DNA of 64,000 nucleotides from DASSBG01 sp963800395 (GCA_963800395.1 CAWDBD010000028.1:124001-188000), one strand, 5' to 3'; shown: positions 37,596 to 47,440, numbered from the stretch's first letter. Numbers and translations: made by a program. Notes: generated from the letters alone by a model not told the origin.

Positions 37596-39683
37596 GTGAT
37601 GACATCCGCACGCTGGTATCGCCACCTGCTGACGCGGCTGCTGACCGTACAAGAGCGCCAGGCTCCCTGGACGGTGGCCTTGCGCAATACCGTTGGCGTG
37701 GTTCTGCCCCTGGCTGTAGGCGTCTCTTCCGGCCACATCCAGGCCGGGCTCGGCATGACCGTCGGTGCCCTCACGGTCATGTTCTCGGATCAGCCGGGTT
37801 CCTACGCAGCCCGTTTTCGCCGCTTGCTGCTGGCGAGCGGTGCGGGTGCGCTGGCGGCCCTGGTCGGGTTTTCTCTGGGTGGCAACACGGCGTTGATCCT
37901 GCCGCTGGTCGGCATCTGGACCTTTGCGGCGGGTCTGATGGTGGCACTGGGTGCGCCAGCAACCCGCGTCGGCCTGACCAGCATCATTGTCCTTCTGATC
38001 ACTGCCTCGCGCGCCGCGCCGGCAAGCGCCGTTCAGGCCAGCCTGCTGATATTTGCCGGTGGCCTGCTGCAGACCATGCTGGCGGTCCTGCTGTGGCCCG
38101 TCGATCGCGACCGCCCACAACGCCTGATGCTGGCCGAAGCGCTCAGGTCTCTGGCCGACACAGCACGCGAGCTGCCGGAGGGCGATACGCCGCCGCCCGA
38201 ATCCTCCACCATGAACGAGCTGCAGTCTGCCCTGCTTGGCCAGAGCACTCTGCGCAACCCGGCCCGGGAGCGTTTCTGTCTTCTGGTTCATGAGTACGAC
38301 CAGATCCGTCTGGCGCTTGTCACACTGAGCGAGCAGCTGTCGAAGCTGAGTGAAGGGACTGCGCAAAAAGTGCGCAACTGGATGCTGCAGGTGGCGCAGG
38401 CATTGGAAAATGCTGCAGACGCGATTGCCTGGCCCGACAAGGCGAGCTCGTCCGGGGCGACCTCAGAGCGGATGGATTTCGGCCTGGAGTCATTGCAACA
38501 GACCTTTGATCAGGGGCCGCAGGAGCCCGGGATGCGGCCGTTGCTGGACAGCGCGTTGTCGCTTGCGCGACATGTTCGTGTCGTGGGGCGGAACTGTCGC
38601 CTGGGTCGCGGACCGGAAGTCCGGAGCACGTCGCAGACTGCAGGTGCGCTGTTGCGCGTGCCTCGGGCAGGCAGGCCGCTGGATACCTTGCGTGCCAACC
38701 TGCGATGGCATGCCATTGCATTCCGTCACGCACTGCGCTGTGCCGTAGCGGTCATGGCCGGACTTGCGATTGCCCGGTTCTACGCCCTCGAGCACGGTTA
38801 CTGGATCGCGATGACGGCGGCCATCGTGCTCAAGCCCGACTTCGGAGCCACCATCAGTTACGGCATATTGCGCATGCTCGGCACCCTGGTCGGCTTGCTG
38901 GTGATGTCCCTGCTGCTGGACACAGTCCTGATCAGCACAGGCCTGCGGGTTGCCGCCATGGCGGTGCTGTGTTTTGCCTTTCGGGAAATGGCGCCGCGCC
39001 ACTATGGCATCGGTGTTGCGGCGCTGAGCGGCATGCTGGTGCTGATGCTGGCCCTGGCTGGCGAGCCGGCGATGCAACTGGTAGTGGCGCGTGCCACCGG
39101 TACCGCGGGAGGTTGCCTGCTGGGCCTTGCCGCCTATCTGGCCTGGCCAAGCTGGGAACGCGGTCGTGTTCGACCGTCATTGGCTGGCATGCTGTCGTCC
39201 TGGTCGGGCTACCTGTACAGCCTGCGCGACGACGACGAGGCGGCACACGGCGAGATGCGTCGCGCTGCCCGCACCGCCCGCAGCAATGCACAAGCCTCGC
39301 TGGACCGCTTGCGCGAAGAGCCGCGTACCGGCGAGGGACTGTTGCGCAATGGCGAGGAGTTCTTCGTTGCCGGCAATCGCCTGGCGCGAGCGGTCATCAG
39401 TCTGGATGCGCTGTTGCTGGAGCATCCCGAAACCCGCGGGCGAGCCAGCCTGCAGGATCTTCTGCAGGCGCTGGCCGAGCATGCGCAAATACTGGGCGCT
39501 CGCATGAACGGGCAGCCAATCGCGAATTCGCCAATTCATGACATTGGCGCGTGCGCCGCTACACTGCGTGATGAGATGGTCGCTGTCGCTGATGACAGCG
39601 GTCTTTGCGAGCTCGTCGAGCGCCTGGAAATGATAGCCATGGCGCTGGACTCCATTGTAGAAAAATTTGAAGAGCACATATGA
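37596..39683 (+). CDS. FUSC family inner-membrane protein
   Basis: A 695-residue protein with two hydrophobic blocks (about 30-175 and 385-520), each followed by a cytoplasmic domain, the layout of YccS/AaeB/FUSC proteins. Such proteins are thought to export aromatic or other organic acids. The start is GTG at 37596 or ATG at 37599. It overlaps the next gene by ATGA. Confidence 0.85.
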   Translation: MMTSARWYRHLLTRLLTVQERQAPWTVALRNTVGVVLPLAVGVSSGHIQAGLGMTVGALTVMFSDQPGSYAARFRRLLLASGAGALAALVGFSLGGNTALILPLVGIWTFAAGLMVALGAPATRVGLTSIIVLLITASRAAPASAVQASLLIFAGGLLQTMLAVLLWPVDRDRPQRLMLAEALRSLADTARELPEGDTPPPESSTMNELQSALLGQSTLRNPARERFCLLVHEYDQIRLALVTLSEQLSKLSEGTAQKVRNWMLQVAQALENAADAIAWPDKASSSGATSERMDFGLESLQQTFDQGPQEPGMRPLLDSALSLARHVRVVGRNCRLGRGPEVRSTSQTAGALLRVPRAGRPLDTLRANLRWHAIAFRHALRCAVAVMAGLAIARFYALEHGYWIAMTAAIVLKPDFGATISYGILRMLGTLVGLLVMSLLLDTVLISTGLRVAAMAVLCFAFREMAPRHYGIGVAALSGMLVLMLALAGEPAMQLVVARATGTAGGCLLGLAAYLAWPSWERGRVRPSLAGMLSSWSGYLYSLRDDDEAAHGEMRRAARTARSNAQASLDRLREEPRTGEGLLRNGEEFFVAGNRLARAVISLDALLLEHPETRGRASLQDLLQALAEHAQILGARMNGQPIANSPIHDIGACAATLRDEMVAVADDSGLCELVERLEMIAMALDSIVEKFEEHI

Positions 39684-40375
39684 GCACTGAAAGTATCAAG
39701 CGGGCCCGCCTTCGTCGCAGCATATCCAGCCAGTTCGAGGACCACTGGAAGCGACAGTATGTACGCGGCAAGCTGTGGATTGACCCCGTTTATCAGGGGG
39801 CCGTGCGGGTGTTCTCCGGGTCGACGCAACCACTTCTGGACATCGGGTGTGGCATGGGGTTGCTGGGCATGTTTCTTGCCCGCCATGATCACTGCCCGGA
39901 CTATGTTGGCGTCGACAGCGATCCGCGCAAGATAGCCAGTGCCCGGGCCTTTGCTGCCGGGGCACATCCGCAGATGCAGTTCATCGAATCCGATGCCGGC
40001 CAGCTACCGGAGTTCAGCGGCGACGTGGCCCTGCTTGATGCGTTGCACTACATGCCGCACGAACTGCAGCAGCGCGTTCTGAATGCTGCCGCAGAGCGGG
40101 TTGCTCCCGGTGGTGTGCTGATGATTCGCAACTGCCTTCGAGATTCCAGTTGGCGTTACTGGGCCACGGTGATCGAAGAAAAATTCCTGCACTGGAGCAG
40201 TTGGATGCAGGTTGGTGCGCAGCACTTCCCGACCCGCGAGGAAATTACCGAGCCCTTGCAGCGACATGGGCTGGAAGTGAGCATCGAGCCCTTGTGGGGA
40301 CATACTCCGTACAACAGCTACATGGTTCTGGCCAGGCGACCGCCAGGCGACAGCAACAAGGAGGGCTCAGAATGA
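39680..40375 (+). CDS. Class I SAM-dependent methyltransferase
   Basis: A 231-residue protein with the SAM motif LLDIGCGMGLLGMFLA, the acidic VGVDSDPRKI and a helical N-terminus. There is no signal peptide. The substrate is unknown. It is tightly coupled, with 4-bp overlaps, to the FUSC gene upstream and the lipoprotein gene downstream. Confidence 0.85.
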   Translation: MSTESIKRARLRRSISSQFEDHWKRQYVRGKLWIDPVYQGAVRVFSGSTQPLLDIGCGMGLLGMFLARHDHCPDYVGVDSDPRKIASARAFAAGAHPQMQFIESDAGQLPEFSGDVALLDALHYMPHELQQRVLNAAAERVAPGGVLMIRNCLRDSSWRYWATVIEEKFLHWSSWMQVGAQHFPTREEITEPLQRHGLEVSIEPLWGHTPYNSYMVLARRPPGDSNKEGSE

Positions 40376-40941
40376 AACAGTCTGCGTTCGGCACACTTTT
40401 CCTTGCAATCGCGCTGGCTTGCCTTGGTGCATGCAGCGACAAACAAGAGCCCGCTCCTGCCCCCGCCAGTACTGTCGCGGAGGTGCCGGCCGCTGCAGCG
40501 ACTTTGCAGCAGGCATCGCTGCCAGCGCCCCAACTGCTCAAGAGCAGCGATGCGCGTTTCAGCGCAAAACTGCCCTGCCCGGATTGTGCCGGGATTGAAC
40601 TGGGCATAAGCCTTCAACGCGATGAGCATGGCGGCAACAGCTTCGTCCTCCGCTACCAGCGCATGCAGCCTGACGCTGCGCCCGCGGTTATCAGCGGCAA
40701 CTGGATCTTGCAGGCGGGCAAGATCGACAACAGGGATGCAGCCGTGATCATTCTGAATCCGCGCAATCCCGCTCGTCGGGCACGCCTGCGCATCAACGAT
40801 GACAGTTCCATGACCCTTATCGACGGTTCGCTGAATGGCGTCACCGCTGGAACTCGGCCGGTATTCCGGTTCGACTCGGGTGACCTGGATCTTCGCGCCC
40901 TGTATGAGAAGAAGCTCGCTGCAGGCGAAAGCACTCACTGA
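40372..40941 (+). CDS. NlpE-like lipoprotein
   Basis: A 189-residue lipoprotein. The ATG at 40372 has AAGGAGGG upstream; the signal peptide ends in the lipobox LGAC. The segment KLPCPDCAGIELGISL matches the CxxC region of NlpE, an outer-membrane lipoprotein that senses envelope stress and copper in E. coli. Only the N-terminal NlpE domain is covered. Its stop adjoins that of the convergent MFS gene. Confidence 0.78.
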   Translation: MKQSAFGTLFLAIALACLGACSDKQEPAPAPASTVAEVPAAAATLQQASLPAPQLLKSSDARFSAKLPCPDCAGIELGISLQRDEHGGNSFVLRYQRMQPDAAPAVISGNWILQAGKIDNRDAAVIILNPRNPARRARLRINDDSSMTLIDGSLNGVTAGTRPVFRFDSGDLDLRALYEKKLAAGESTH

Positions 40942-42279
40942 CTATGATGCCTGGGCATTCCGGTTGCGATCCGGAATGCCGCTCGCGAGCGCATGGCCAC
41001 GCTGCACATCCACCCGGACCAGCAGCAACAGCCCGCCGATGAAGTACACCGAGGTTGCCAGCATGGCGATGCGATGGTTGCCACCGCTCAGCCACTCCAC
41101 CAGCCCGTAGCCCAGCGGACCGAGAATCGAGGAAAGCTTGACTGCGAGGCCCCACAGACCGAATACCTCGGCTTCGCGACGTGGCGGGCACAGGTAACCG
41201 ACCAAGGCCCTGCCCGAAGACTGCGATGCCCCCAGACAGACCCCGGCGACATTCGCTGCCAGCCAAACCATCGTCCGGGTCTGCGAGTACCACAACAGGG
41301 CGATGGCCAGCAGCCATCCGAGCAAGGTCAGCGCCAATGTGGCGCGATGCCCTATGCGGTCTTCGATCCAGCCGAACGCGAGTGCGCCAAGCGCGGCGCT
41401 GATGTTGACCACCAGAATCAGCTTGATGCTGTCTGCGGTGTCGAAACCCAATGCCTGCTGCGTGTAGATGGCGGCAATGACAATGACGGTGGCGACGCCG
41501 GCCTGGTAACAGACGATGCACCACATGAAACGCTGCAGGTCCTCCAGATCATGGCCACCCGCCAGGGCCTTGCGCATGCGGCTAAGAGCGGTACGCCAGG
41601 CTGATGCTGCACCTGCTTGCGGCTGGGCACGTTCCTTGAGCAGCAGGAAGGTTGGCAAGGAGGCCACGGCAAAGGCCACGGCCGTGATCAGCATGCTTCC
41701 GGCGACGGCCGAATCGGTCGTGGACTGGCGCGCACCGGCACCCTGGATCCACGCCAGGCACATGGCCAGCACAAGCAGCCCGCCGGCATAGCCCAGGGCC
41801 CAGCCCCACGATGACAAACGGCCCATGGCCTTGCTGTCGGCAAGTTCCGGCAGGAAAGCGGCAATCAGGTTTTCGCCGGTACCAAACGCCGTGTTGGTGA
41901 TGACCACCAGCCCCAGCGCCAGGGCCACGTCGCCACGGCCGCACCATGCCAGGGCGGCCGTGCCGGCGATGCAGACAATGCTCGACAGCAGTAGAAGCGG
42001 TTTCTTGCGCGCGTGCAGGTCTGCCCATGCGCCAAGTACCGGCGCCGTGACGACGATCAGCGCATACGACAGCGACAAGGCCAGCGTCCAGGACAAGGTT
42101 GCCCACTTCGCACCAGCAGCCACCACCGCGACAAAGTAGGCGTTGAACACCGCAGTGATGACGACCGTGGTATAGCCGGAGTTGGCAAAGTCGAACATGG
42201 CCCAGGCCCACAACTCGCGGCGTCGGACCGGTAGCGTGCCTTCGGCATGGGTGCGTCGCACCCGGCGCGTGCTGCTCAA
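40942..42279 (-). CDS. MFS transporter, UMF1/Atg22-like family
   Basis: A 445-residue protein with about 12 transmembrane segments. The N-terminal WAMFDFANSGYTTVVITAVF is the UMF1 signature. The family exports small molecules (amino acids in yeast Atg22); the substrate here is unknown. The start appears to be TTG at 42279, with GGGGA upstream, since no in-frame ATG precedes the signature motif except its own internal Met. Confidence 0.87.
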   Translation of the reverse strand: MSSTRRVRRTHAEGTLPVRRRELWAWAMFDFANSGYTTVVITAVFNAYFVAVVAAGAKWATLSWTLALSLSYALIVVTAPVLGAWADLHARKKPLLLLSSIVCIAGTAALAWCGRGDVALALGLVVITNTAFGTGENLIAAFLPELADSKAMGRLSSWGWALGYAGGLLVLAMCLAWIQGAGARQSTTDSAVAGSMLITAVAFAVASLPTFLLLKERAQPQAGAASAWRTALSRMRKALAGGHDLEDLQRFMWCIVCYQAGVATVIVIAAIYTQQALGFDTADSIKLILVVNISAALGALAFGWIEDRIGHRATLALTLLGWLLAIALLWYSQTRTMVWLAANVAGVCLGASQSSGRALVGYLCPPRREAEVFGLWGLAVKLSSILGPLGYGLVEWLSGGNHRIAMLATSVYFIGGLLLLVRVDVQRGHALASGIPDRNRNAQAS

Positions 42280-42455
42280 GAGTGTTTCCCCGGATCAGGT
42301 TCAGTTGCTACGGTAGAAACACAAGCGGCTGTGGTCCGTGGTTTTGGCCAGCTTTTCCGCTCACTACGTTAAATAGCTACGGCTATTCGCCTCAATTGAT
42401 CGGAAAGTCTGCCTCAAAACCACTGTGCCTCGCTCACTTGGTTCCTGCCGCCCAG

Positions 42456-42625
42456 GCTCGGAGCCTGTCAGACTTTGCCGGTCGAGTCGAGAATTCGGCT
42501 GTGCGAGGACAGATTTTCGACGCTTTGCAGGCCCATAGTGGTTCTATGGGTCAAAAAGTGGCGGAAATATGGACCGCACGGACGGATTCGCAGACCGGCC
42601 GAGTAAAGTCCGACAGGCTCCCAGC
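42456..42625. mobile_element. 170-bp palindromic MITE-like element
   Basis: The ends are near-identical inverted repeats (left 42456-42477, right 42603-42625; core GGAGCCTGTC-A/G-GACTTT). The arms stay imperfectly complementary to the exact centre, where CCCATAG (42532-42538) pairs with CTATGGG (42544-42550). No transposase is encoded. This fits a miniature inverted-repeat element or large palindromic repeat mobilised in trans. A target-site duplication is not obvious. The remainder of 42280-42888 holds no gene. Confidence 0.65.
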
Positions 42626-42888
42626 TTAACCAAATCACAATCGCTGGCGAGCGCCCCTATGGAAAAACAGTAGCTTGGCGGCAGGATTCAATGTATTGTG
42701 TAGCCCGCTTCGTGATCTGAACGTCGCATTTCCCTTTTCCGCTGATGATTTCCGGCATGCTGTCGGCATCGGCCCCGCTGGGCGACAGATCTCGAACCGG
42801 ATGGCGCGCCGCGCCTGTCCGCAACATTTCGCTCGCAGCGCGGATCTCAGGGATCGCTCCGGGTACCATCAGTTTCAGGAGATTTCCC

Positions 42889-44211
42889 ATGAATTTTGAT
42901 TCGCTCGGGCTGGCGCCCGCGCTTTTGCGCGCGCTCGCCGACAAAGGCTACAAGAAGCCCTCCCCCATCCAGGCAGCAGCCATTCCCGTCGCTCTCGCCG
43001 GCCATGACCTCATGGCCGCCGCACAGACCGGCACGGGCAAGACCGCAGGGTTTGTCCTGCCCATGCTGGAGCGCTTGTTTCCGGATGGCGAGCGCCCCAG
43101 CCCCGGTCGTGCCAAGCGCCCGCGCGCGCTGGTACTGACCCCGACCCGTGAACTGGCCATGCAGGTGCATGACTCCTTGCGCGATTACGGCAAGTTCGTA
43201 CGCATGCACAGCACCACCATTTTTGGCGGCGTTGGCATGGGTCCGCAGGTGCAGAATCTGCGTCGCGGCGTCGATGTACTGATCGCCACCCCGGGACGAC
43301 TGATCGATCACATGCAGCAGGGCAATGTCGACCTGTCCGGCATTGAAATCCTGGTGCTCGACGAAGCCGATCGCATGCTCGACATGGGTTTTCTGCCTGC
43401 GCTCAAGCGCCTGCTTTCGGCCATGCCGAAGAAGCGCCAGACACTGCTGTTCTCGGCCACATTCGCCGATCCGATCAAGGCCCTGGCACAACAGTTCACG
43501 CGCCAGCCACGTGAAATCCAGATCACGCCTCCCAATAGCGTGGTCAATACCGTCAGCCACCAGGTGCACCCGGTTGATGCTGATCGCAAGCGCGATCTGC
43601 TGCTGCACCTGCTCGCCGAGGACAGTCGTCGACAGACGCTGGTATTTGCGCGTACCAAGCACGGCTCGGACAAGCTGTGTCGTCACCTCGATCGCGCCGG
43701 CCTCAGCTGTGCCGCCATCCACGGCAACAAGAGTCAGAGTCAGCGCACCCGCGCCCTGAAGGATTTCAAGAGTGGCAAGGTCACGGTGCTGGTCGCTACC
43801 GACATTGCTGCCCGTGGACTGGACATCGAGCAACTGCCGCTGGTCATCAACCACGACCTGCCCATGGTGGCCGAAGACTACGTGCATCGCATCGGGCGTA
43901 CCGGCCGTGCCGGAGCCACGGGTCTGGCCGTGTCCCTGGTCAGCCAGGAAGAGACCGGCCTGCTCATGCAGATCCAGCGTCTGCTGAAAAAGGATGTTGC
44001 CATCACGCCAGTCGACGGCTTCGAGCCAAGCCGTCCGTTGCGCATGGACAGCAAGGCGAAGCCTTCCCAGGGCCGCGGCAACAAGCCCGCCTCGGCACCG
44101 CGCAAGCGTCGTGGCAAGGCGGCGCAACAGACCAAGCGCAACGGCGCACAGGCACAGCGGCCTGGACGCAAGCGTGGCCCGAGCAGGCAACGTTCGTCAG
44201 GCGGGCGCTGA
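42889..44211 (+). CDS. rhlE: DEAD-box ATP-dependent RNA helicase RhlE
   Basis: A 440-residue RNA helicase. Motifs in order: Q-motif region (KKPSPIQAAAIP), AAQTGTGKTAGF (motif I), PTRELAMQ (Ia), VLDEADRMLDMGF (II), FSATF (III), VATDIAARGLDI and HRIGRTGRAG (VI). The basic C-terminal tail (KPASAPRKRRGKAA) is typical of RhlE. The start at 42889 follows AGGAGA; the frame is open to 42745. The end overlaps a convergent methyltransferase gene by 15 bp. Confidence 0.94.
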   Translation: MNFDSLGLAPALLRALADKGYKKPSPIQAAAIPVALAGHDLMAAAQTGTGKTAGFVLPMLERLFPDGERPSPGRAKRPRALVLTPTRELAMQVHDSLRDYGKFVRMHSTTIFGGVGMGPQVQNLRRGVDVLIATPGRLIDHMQQGNVDLSGIEILVLDEADRMLDMGFLPALKRLLSAMPKKRQTLLFSATFADPIKALAQQFTRQPREIQITPPNSVVNTVSHQVHPVDADRKRDLLLHLLAEDSRRQTLVFARTKHGSDKLCRHLDRAGLSCAAIHGNKSQSQRTRALKDFKSGKVTVLVATDIAARGLDIEQLPLVINHDLPMVAEDYVHRIGRTGRAGATGLAVSLVSQEETGLLMQIQRLLKKDVAITPVDGFEPSRPLRMDSKAKPSQGRGNKPASAPRKRRGKAAQQTKRNGAQAQRPGRKRGPSRQRSSGGR

Positions 44212-45009
44212 ACTGCTGGCGACGTACATGAGATGAGCGGACTGCCGACTGTCGCTGTCCGGCGACAGCTCGGTACCGGATTGGTCGAGAACGGCACGCA
44301 CATGGAAGCCGGCCGCGGCAAACTGCTTTCGCTGTGATTGCTGGTCAATGTAATAGTGCAGCAAGGCGTAGTCGTGGCCGATGTCCGTATACACGGCGTG
44401 ATCATCTCGCAAACCGCAACGGGGCCTGAGGCGCAGATAATTGCGCCAGCGTCGCGCTATCAGACGCAGCATTTTCAGTTGCCGGACGGGGTTGCGGCTC
44501 CATTCGGACCGAGGCGGTCTGCCTGCCTGATACCACTCCAGATTGTGACTGCTGGCTATCAGCAGGCCACCTGGGCGCAGCACGCGAAGGCATTCGCCCA
44601 GCGTTTGCAGTCGGCCTGCCTGAGCGGCAGCATCGAGCACATTGTCCGGGGCGAAAATCATGTCGAAACTGGCATCCTCGAATACCGACATGTCCCTCAT
44701 GTCAGCCAGATGGACTCGAATATCCGGCCTGGATCTGCGCATGATGCCAACCATGACCGGGGAGTAGTCAATCGCTTCGTAGCGACGGCAGAATGGCGCC
44801 AGCCATGCCGTTGTGCGGCCGGTGCCGACACCGATATCCAGCACATCCTTGCCGACCCAGGCGCGATGAAAACGCAGCAACACTTTCATTTCCGCAGGAG
44901 CCAGCGCATGTCGTGCCTGATACCTGCGGTATACGCCGGGGGCGCGATACACGCGACCGTTGACGGCATCATGTGGCCTCGCTTCATGACCTTCCATCAG
45001 ACGAACCAT
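44197..45009 (-). CDS. Class I SAM-dependent methyltransferase
   Basis: A protein of about 270 residues with SAM motif VLDIGVGTGRTTAWLAPF, YEAIDYSPVMV and the post-motif FDMIFAPDNVLD. The C-terminal half is basic. The substrate is unknown. The start may be ATG at 45009 or 44997. Its 3' end overlaps rhlE tail-to-tail. Confidence 0.82.
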   Translation of the reverse strand: MVRLMEGHEARPHDAVNGRVYRAPGVYRRYQARHALAPAEMKVLLRFHRAWVGKDVLDIGVGTGRTTAWLAPFCRRYEAIDYSPVMVGIMRRSRPDIRVHLADMRDMSVFEDASFDMIFAPDNVLDAAAQAGRLQTLGECLRVLRPGGLLIASSHNLEWYQAGRPPRSEWSRNPVRQLKMLRLIARRWRNYLRLRPRCGLRDDHAVYTDIGHDYALLHYYIDQQSQRKQFAAAGFHVRAVLDQSGTELSPDSDSRQSAHLMYVASSSAPA

Positions 45010-45171
45010 TCCGTGCAAAGTGAGCGCTGCGCCATGACTGGTCAGTGCCGAGAGCTGGTGCCGTTACGGTAGCAGTGTTTGATCTTGCCGACTCGCGGCA
45101 TCTCTCGCACCAGAGCAGTTCATCGATTCTGTTATTGTTGGCAGAATTGACCAGAACCCGGGGGGAATGAA

Positions 45172-46095
45172 ATGTCTTGCAGTCGCAACGTTCTGTGCAT
45201 CTGTGCCCTGCTGCTGCTCACGCCCTGGGCCACAAGGCTTCGCGCCGATACCCCGACCAGCAAGGAGATCCTTGCCCAGTCCACGGCGGCGGAATGGCGC
45301 TCGCTTGATCCCGCGCAGACTCTGGTCATGCAGCTCCATGGCAATCACCGGGTGGTGATCGAACTGGCCCCGGACTGGGCCCCCGAGCATGTGGCCAACA
45401 TCAAGACACTGGTACAGCAGCGTTATTTTGACCACACCAGTGTATACCGGGTTCAGGACAACTTTGTCGCCCAGTGGGGTGATCCCGATAGCGACGATCC
45501 TGCCAAGGCCAAGCCCATGGGCAAGGCCAGAACAAAGCTTCCTCCCGAGTTTACGCGCGATAGTGCAAGTGATTTCCAATTCACCCTGCTTCCCGATGGC
45601 GACTTGTACGCGCCGGAAGTCGGGTTCAGTGACAGCTTGCCGGTTGCGCGCAACCGTCTGGCCGGCAAGGCCTGGCTGGCTCAGTGTTACGGCATGGTCG
45701 GGGTGGCGCGCGACGTTGATCCTGAGAGCGGCAACGGCAACACGCTGTATGTACCGATCGGTCAGGCACCGCGGCGTCTGGACCATCAGCTGGCAGTTGT
45801 CGGAAGAGTCGTCGAAGGCATGCCCTGGCTGGCCTCGCTGCCCCGCGGCCCCGAGCCCATGGGCGTCTACACGGAGCCGGGCCAGCGGACCGGGATCGAA
45901 TCGATACGCCTGGCCACGAGCCTGCCCGAATCGCAGCGACCGAGGCTTCAGGTGTTGCGCAGTGACAGTGCGTCCTTCGCCCGTCTGGTCGAGGCCAAGC
46001 GCAACCGCAAGGGGCCCTTCTACCGCTTCCCGGTCGGCCATATTGGCCTGTGCGACGTGCCCTTGCCTGTTCGCGATACGCCACAAGTACCTTAG
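45172..46095 (+). CDS. Exported cyclophilin-type peptidyl-prolyl isomerase
   Basis: A 307-residue exported protein with a signal peptide (VLCICALLLLTPWATRLRA). The cyclophilin-like domain covers about 45-250, with IELAPDWAPEHVANIKTLV, FDHTSVYRVQDNFVAQWGD and YGMVGVARD. An insert between strands makes it longer than standard 165-190-residue cyclophilins. It should assist folding in the periplasm. The ribosome site GGGGGGA precedes the ATG. Confidence 0.87.
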   Translation: MSCSRNVLCICALLLLTPWATRLRADTPTSKEILAQSTAAEWRSLDPAQTLVMQLHGNHRVVIELAPDWAPEHVANIKTLVQQRYFDHTSVYRVQDNFVAQWGDPDSDDPAKAKPMGKARTKLPPEFTRDSASDFQFTLLPDGDLYAPEVGFSDSLPVARNRLAGKAWLAQCYGMVGVARDVDPESGNGNTLYVPIGQAPRRLDHQLAVVGRVVEGMPWLASLPRGPEPMGVYTEPGQRTGIESIRLATSLPESQRPRLQVLRSDSASFARLVEAKRNRKGPFYRFPVGHIGLCDVPLPVRDTPQVP

Positions 46096-46265
46096 GCTGA
46101 ATTCAGTCCAGGGATCACCGGCCTGTTCGCGCCGGGGTTCGGTTCGCAGCAGGCTGGCCGTCATCACGCCGAGCGACCTGGACTTGCTGTCGGGCAGCAG
46201 CTTTCACCCGTCGTTGCCGATGATTACAATGCGCGCACCTGCAACACTGCGAAGGATATCCGAGC

Positions 46266-47201
46266 GTGCCCCTGAACCCCGCCAGCAAGGCCCAGTTGCA
46301 GATTCACCTGTGTGTGGTGCTGTGGGGATTTACCGCCATCCTGGGCAAGATGATCACCCTGAGTGCCTTGCAGCTGGTGTGGTGGCGCATGTTGCTGGTG
46401 GTGCTTGCCCTGCTGCTGGTGCCTGCCGTCTGGCGGGGGGTGAGGCGCATGCCGGCACGGGTACTTCTCGCCTACTCCGGCATTGGCGTGCTGGTGGCGC
46501 TGCACTGGCTGACCTTCTACGGCGCAATCAAACTGGCCAACGCGTCGGTGGGTGCCATTTGCATTGCCATTGCACCCATCTTTCTTTCGGTGGCCGAACC
46601 GTGGATTGCCAAACGGCCCTTCGAGCCACGCGAGCTGCTGCTGGGTGTCGGGGTCATTCCGGGCGTTGCCCTGGTGGTTGGCGGTATTCCCGCCGATATG
46701 CGCCTTGGTCTTGCCGTGGGCCTGGTCTCAGCCATTTTTGTGGCCTTTTTCGGTGCGTTCAACAAGCGCATGGTTGATCGTGGCGACCCCTTGACCGTGA
46801 CCTGCATCGAACTGGGTGCTGGAACCGTGCTGCTGACCCTGCTGGCTCCGTTCGTGCCGCATGCCGGGGCTGCATTTCCCTGGCCCGACCTGCACGACTG
46901 GCTGCTGCTGCTGATCCTTTCACTGGTTTGCACCCTGCTGCCCTTTGCCATCGTGCTGCGCGCACTGCGTCATGTCAGTGCCTTCGCGACCCAGCTGGCT
47001 ACCAACCTTGAACCGGTCTATGCCGTTTTGCTGGCAATGCTGCTTCTGGGTGAGCAGCGTGAGCTCGACTGGCCGTTCTATGTCGGCGTGGTCATCATTG
47101 TCGCCAGCGTCCTGGCGCAGCCGTTGCTGCGTCGGCGTCCGCTGGAAATCCCTTCACCCGAAGTGCTGGCCACCTCCGAGTCGCGCAGCCTGCAGGACTG
47201 A
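46266..47201 (+). CDS. EamA/DMT superfamily transporter
   Basis: A 311-residue membrane protein of ten predicted helices arranged as two EamA repeats (about 12-140 and 160-290), with WWRMLLVVLAL and NLEPVYAVLLAMLLLGE. DMT proteins mostly export metabolites; the substrate is unknown. The start is GTG at 46266 with AAGGAT upstream. Confidence 0.87.
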   Translation: MPLNPASKAQLQIHLCVVLWGFTAILGKMITLSALQLVWWRMLLVVLALLLVPAVWRGVRRMPARVLLAYSGIGVLVALHWLTFYGAIKLANASVGAICIAIAPIFLSVAEPWIAKRPFEPRELLLGVGVIPGVALVVGGIPADMRLGLAVGLVSAIFVAFFGAFNKRMVDRGDPLTVTCIELGAGTVLLTLLAPFVPHAGAAFPWPDLHDWLLLLILSLVCTLLPFAIVLRALRHVSAFATQLATNLEPVYAVLLAMLLLGEQRELDWPFYVGVVIIVASVLAQPLLRRRPLEIPSPEVLATSESRSLQD

Positions 47202-47367
47202 GGTGCGTTGCGCCCGCCGGTACGGTGCTGCGGATCCGTGTTGCCCCTTCCCACATGAGTCCGTTGCTGCCACTGGCGTAGCGTGCGCTCCACGGCGAGC
47301 CCGGCATACGTGCCATCCGATGACGATGGAATGACTGCGTTCCTGGACGCATGGCGATGAAAAGTCG

Positions 47368-47403
47368 TTGACCCTGGTTATTGTAATGTTATAATGTAAC
47401 ATT
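47368..47403 (+). promoter_or_regulatory. Sigma70 promoter overlapped by a Zur-type operator
   Basis: TTGACC (47368-47373) and TATAAT (47390-47395) are spaced by 16 bp. The palindrome AATGTTA-TAATG-TAACATT (47385-47403) covers the -10 box and matches the known gammaproteobacterial Zur box closely. Zinc-loaded Zur would block RNA polymerase. The first gene starts 38 bp downstream. Confidence 0.8.
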
Positions 47404-47440
47404 CATACGGTCGAACTCGACGTCTTGGGAACCGCCTCGC

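Noticed and set aside
42290..42303. TPP-riboswitch-like fragment on the minus strand before the MFS gene
   Set aside because: The sequence TGAACCTGATCCGG resembles part of a THI element, but the paired GGGGTGC/CTGAGA half is missing and the gene is not thiamine-related.
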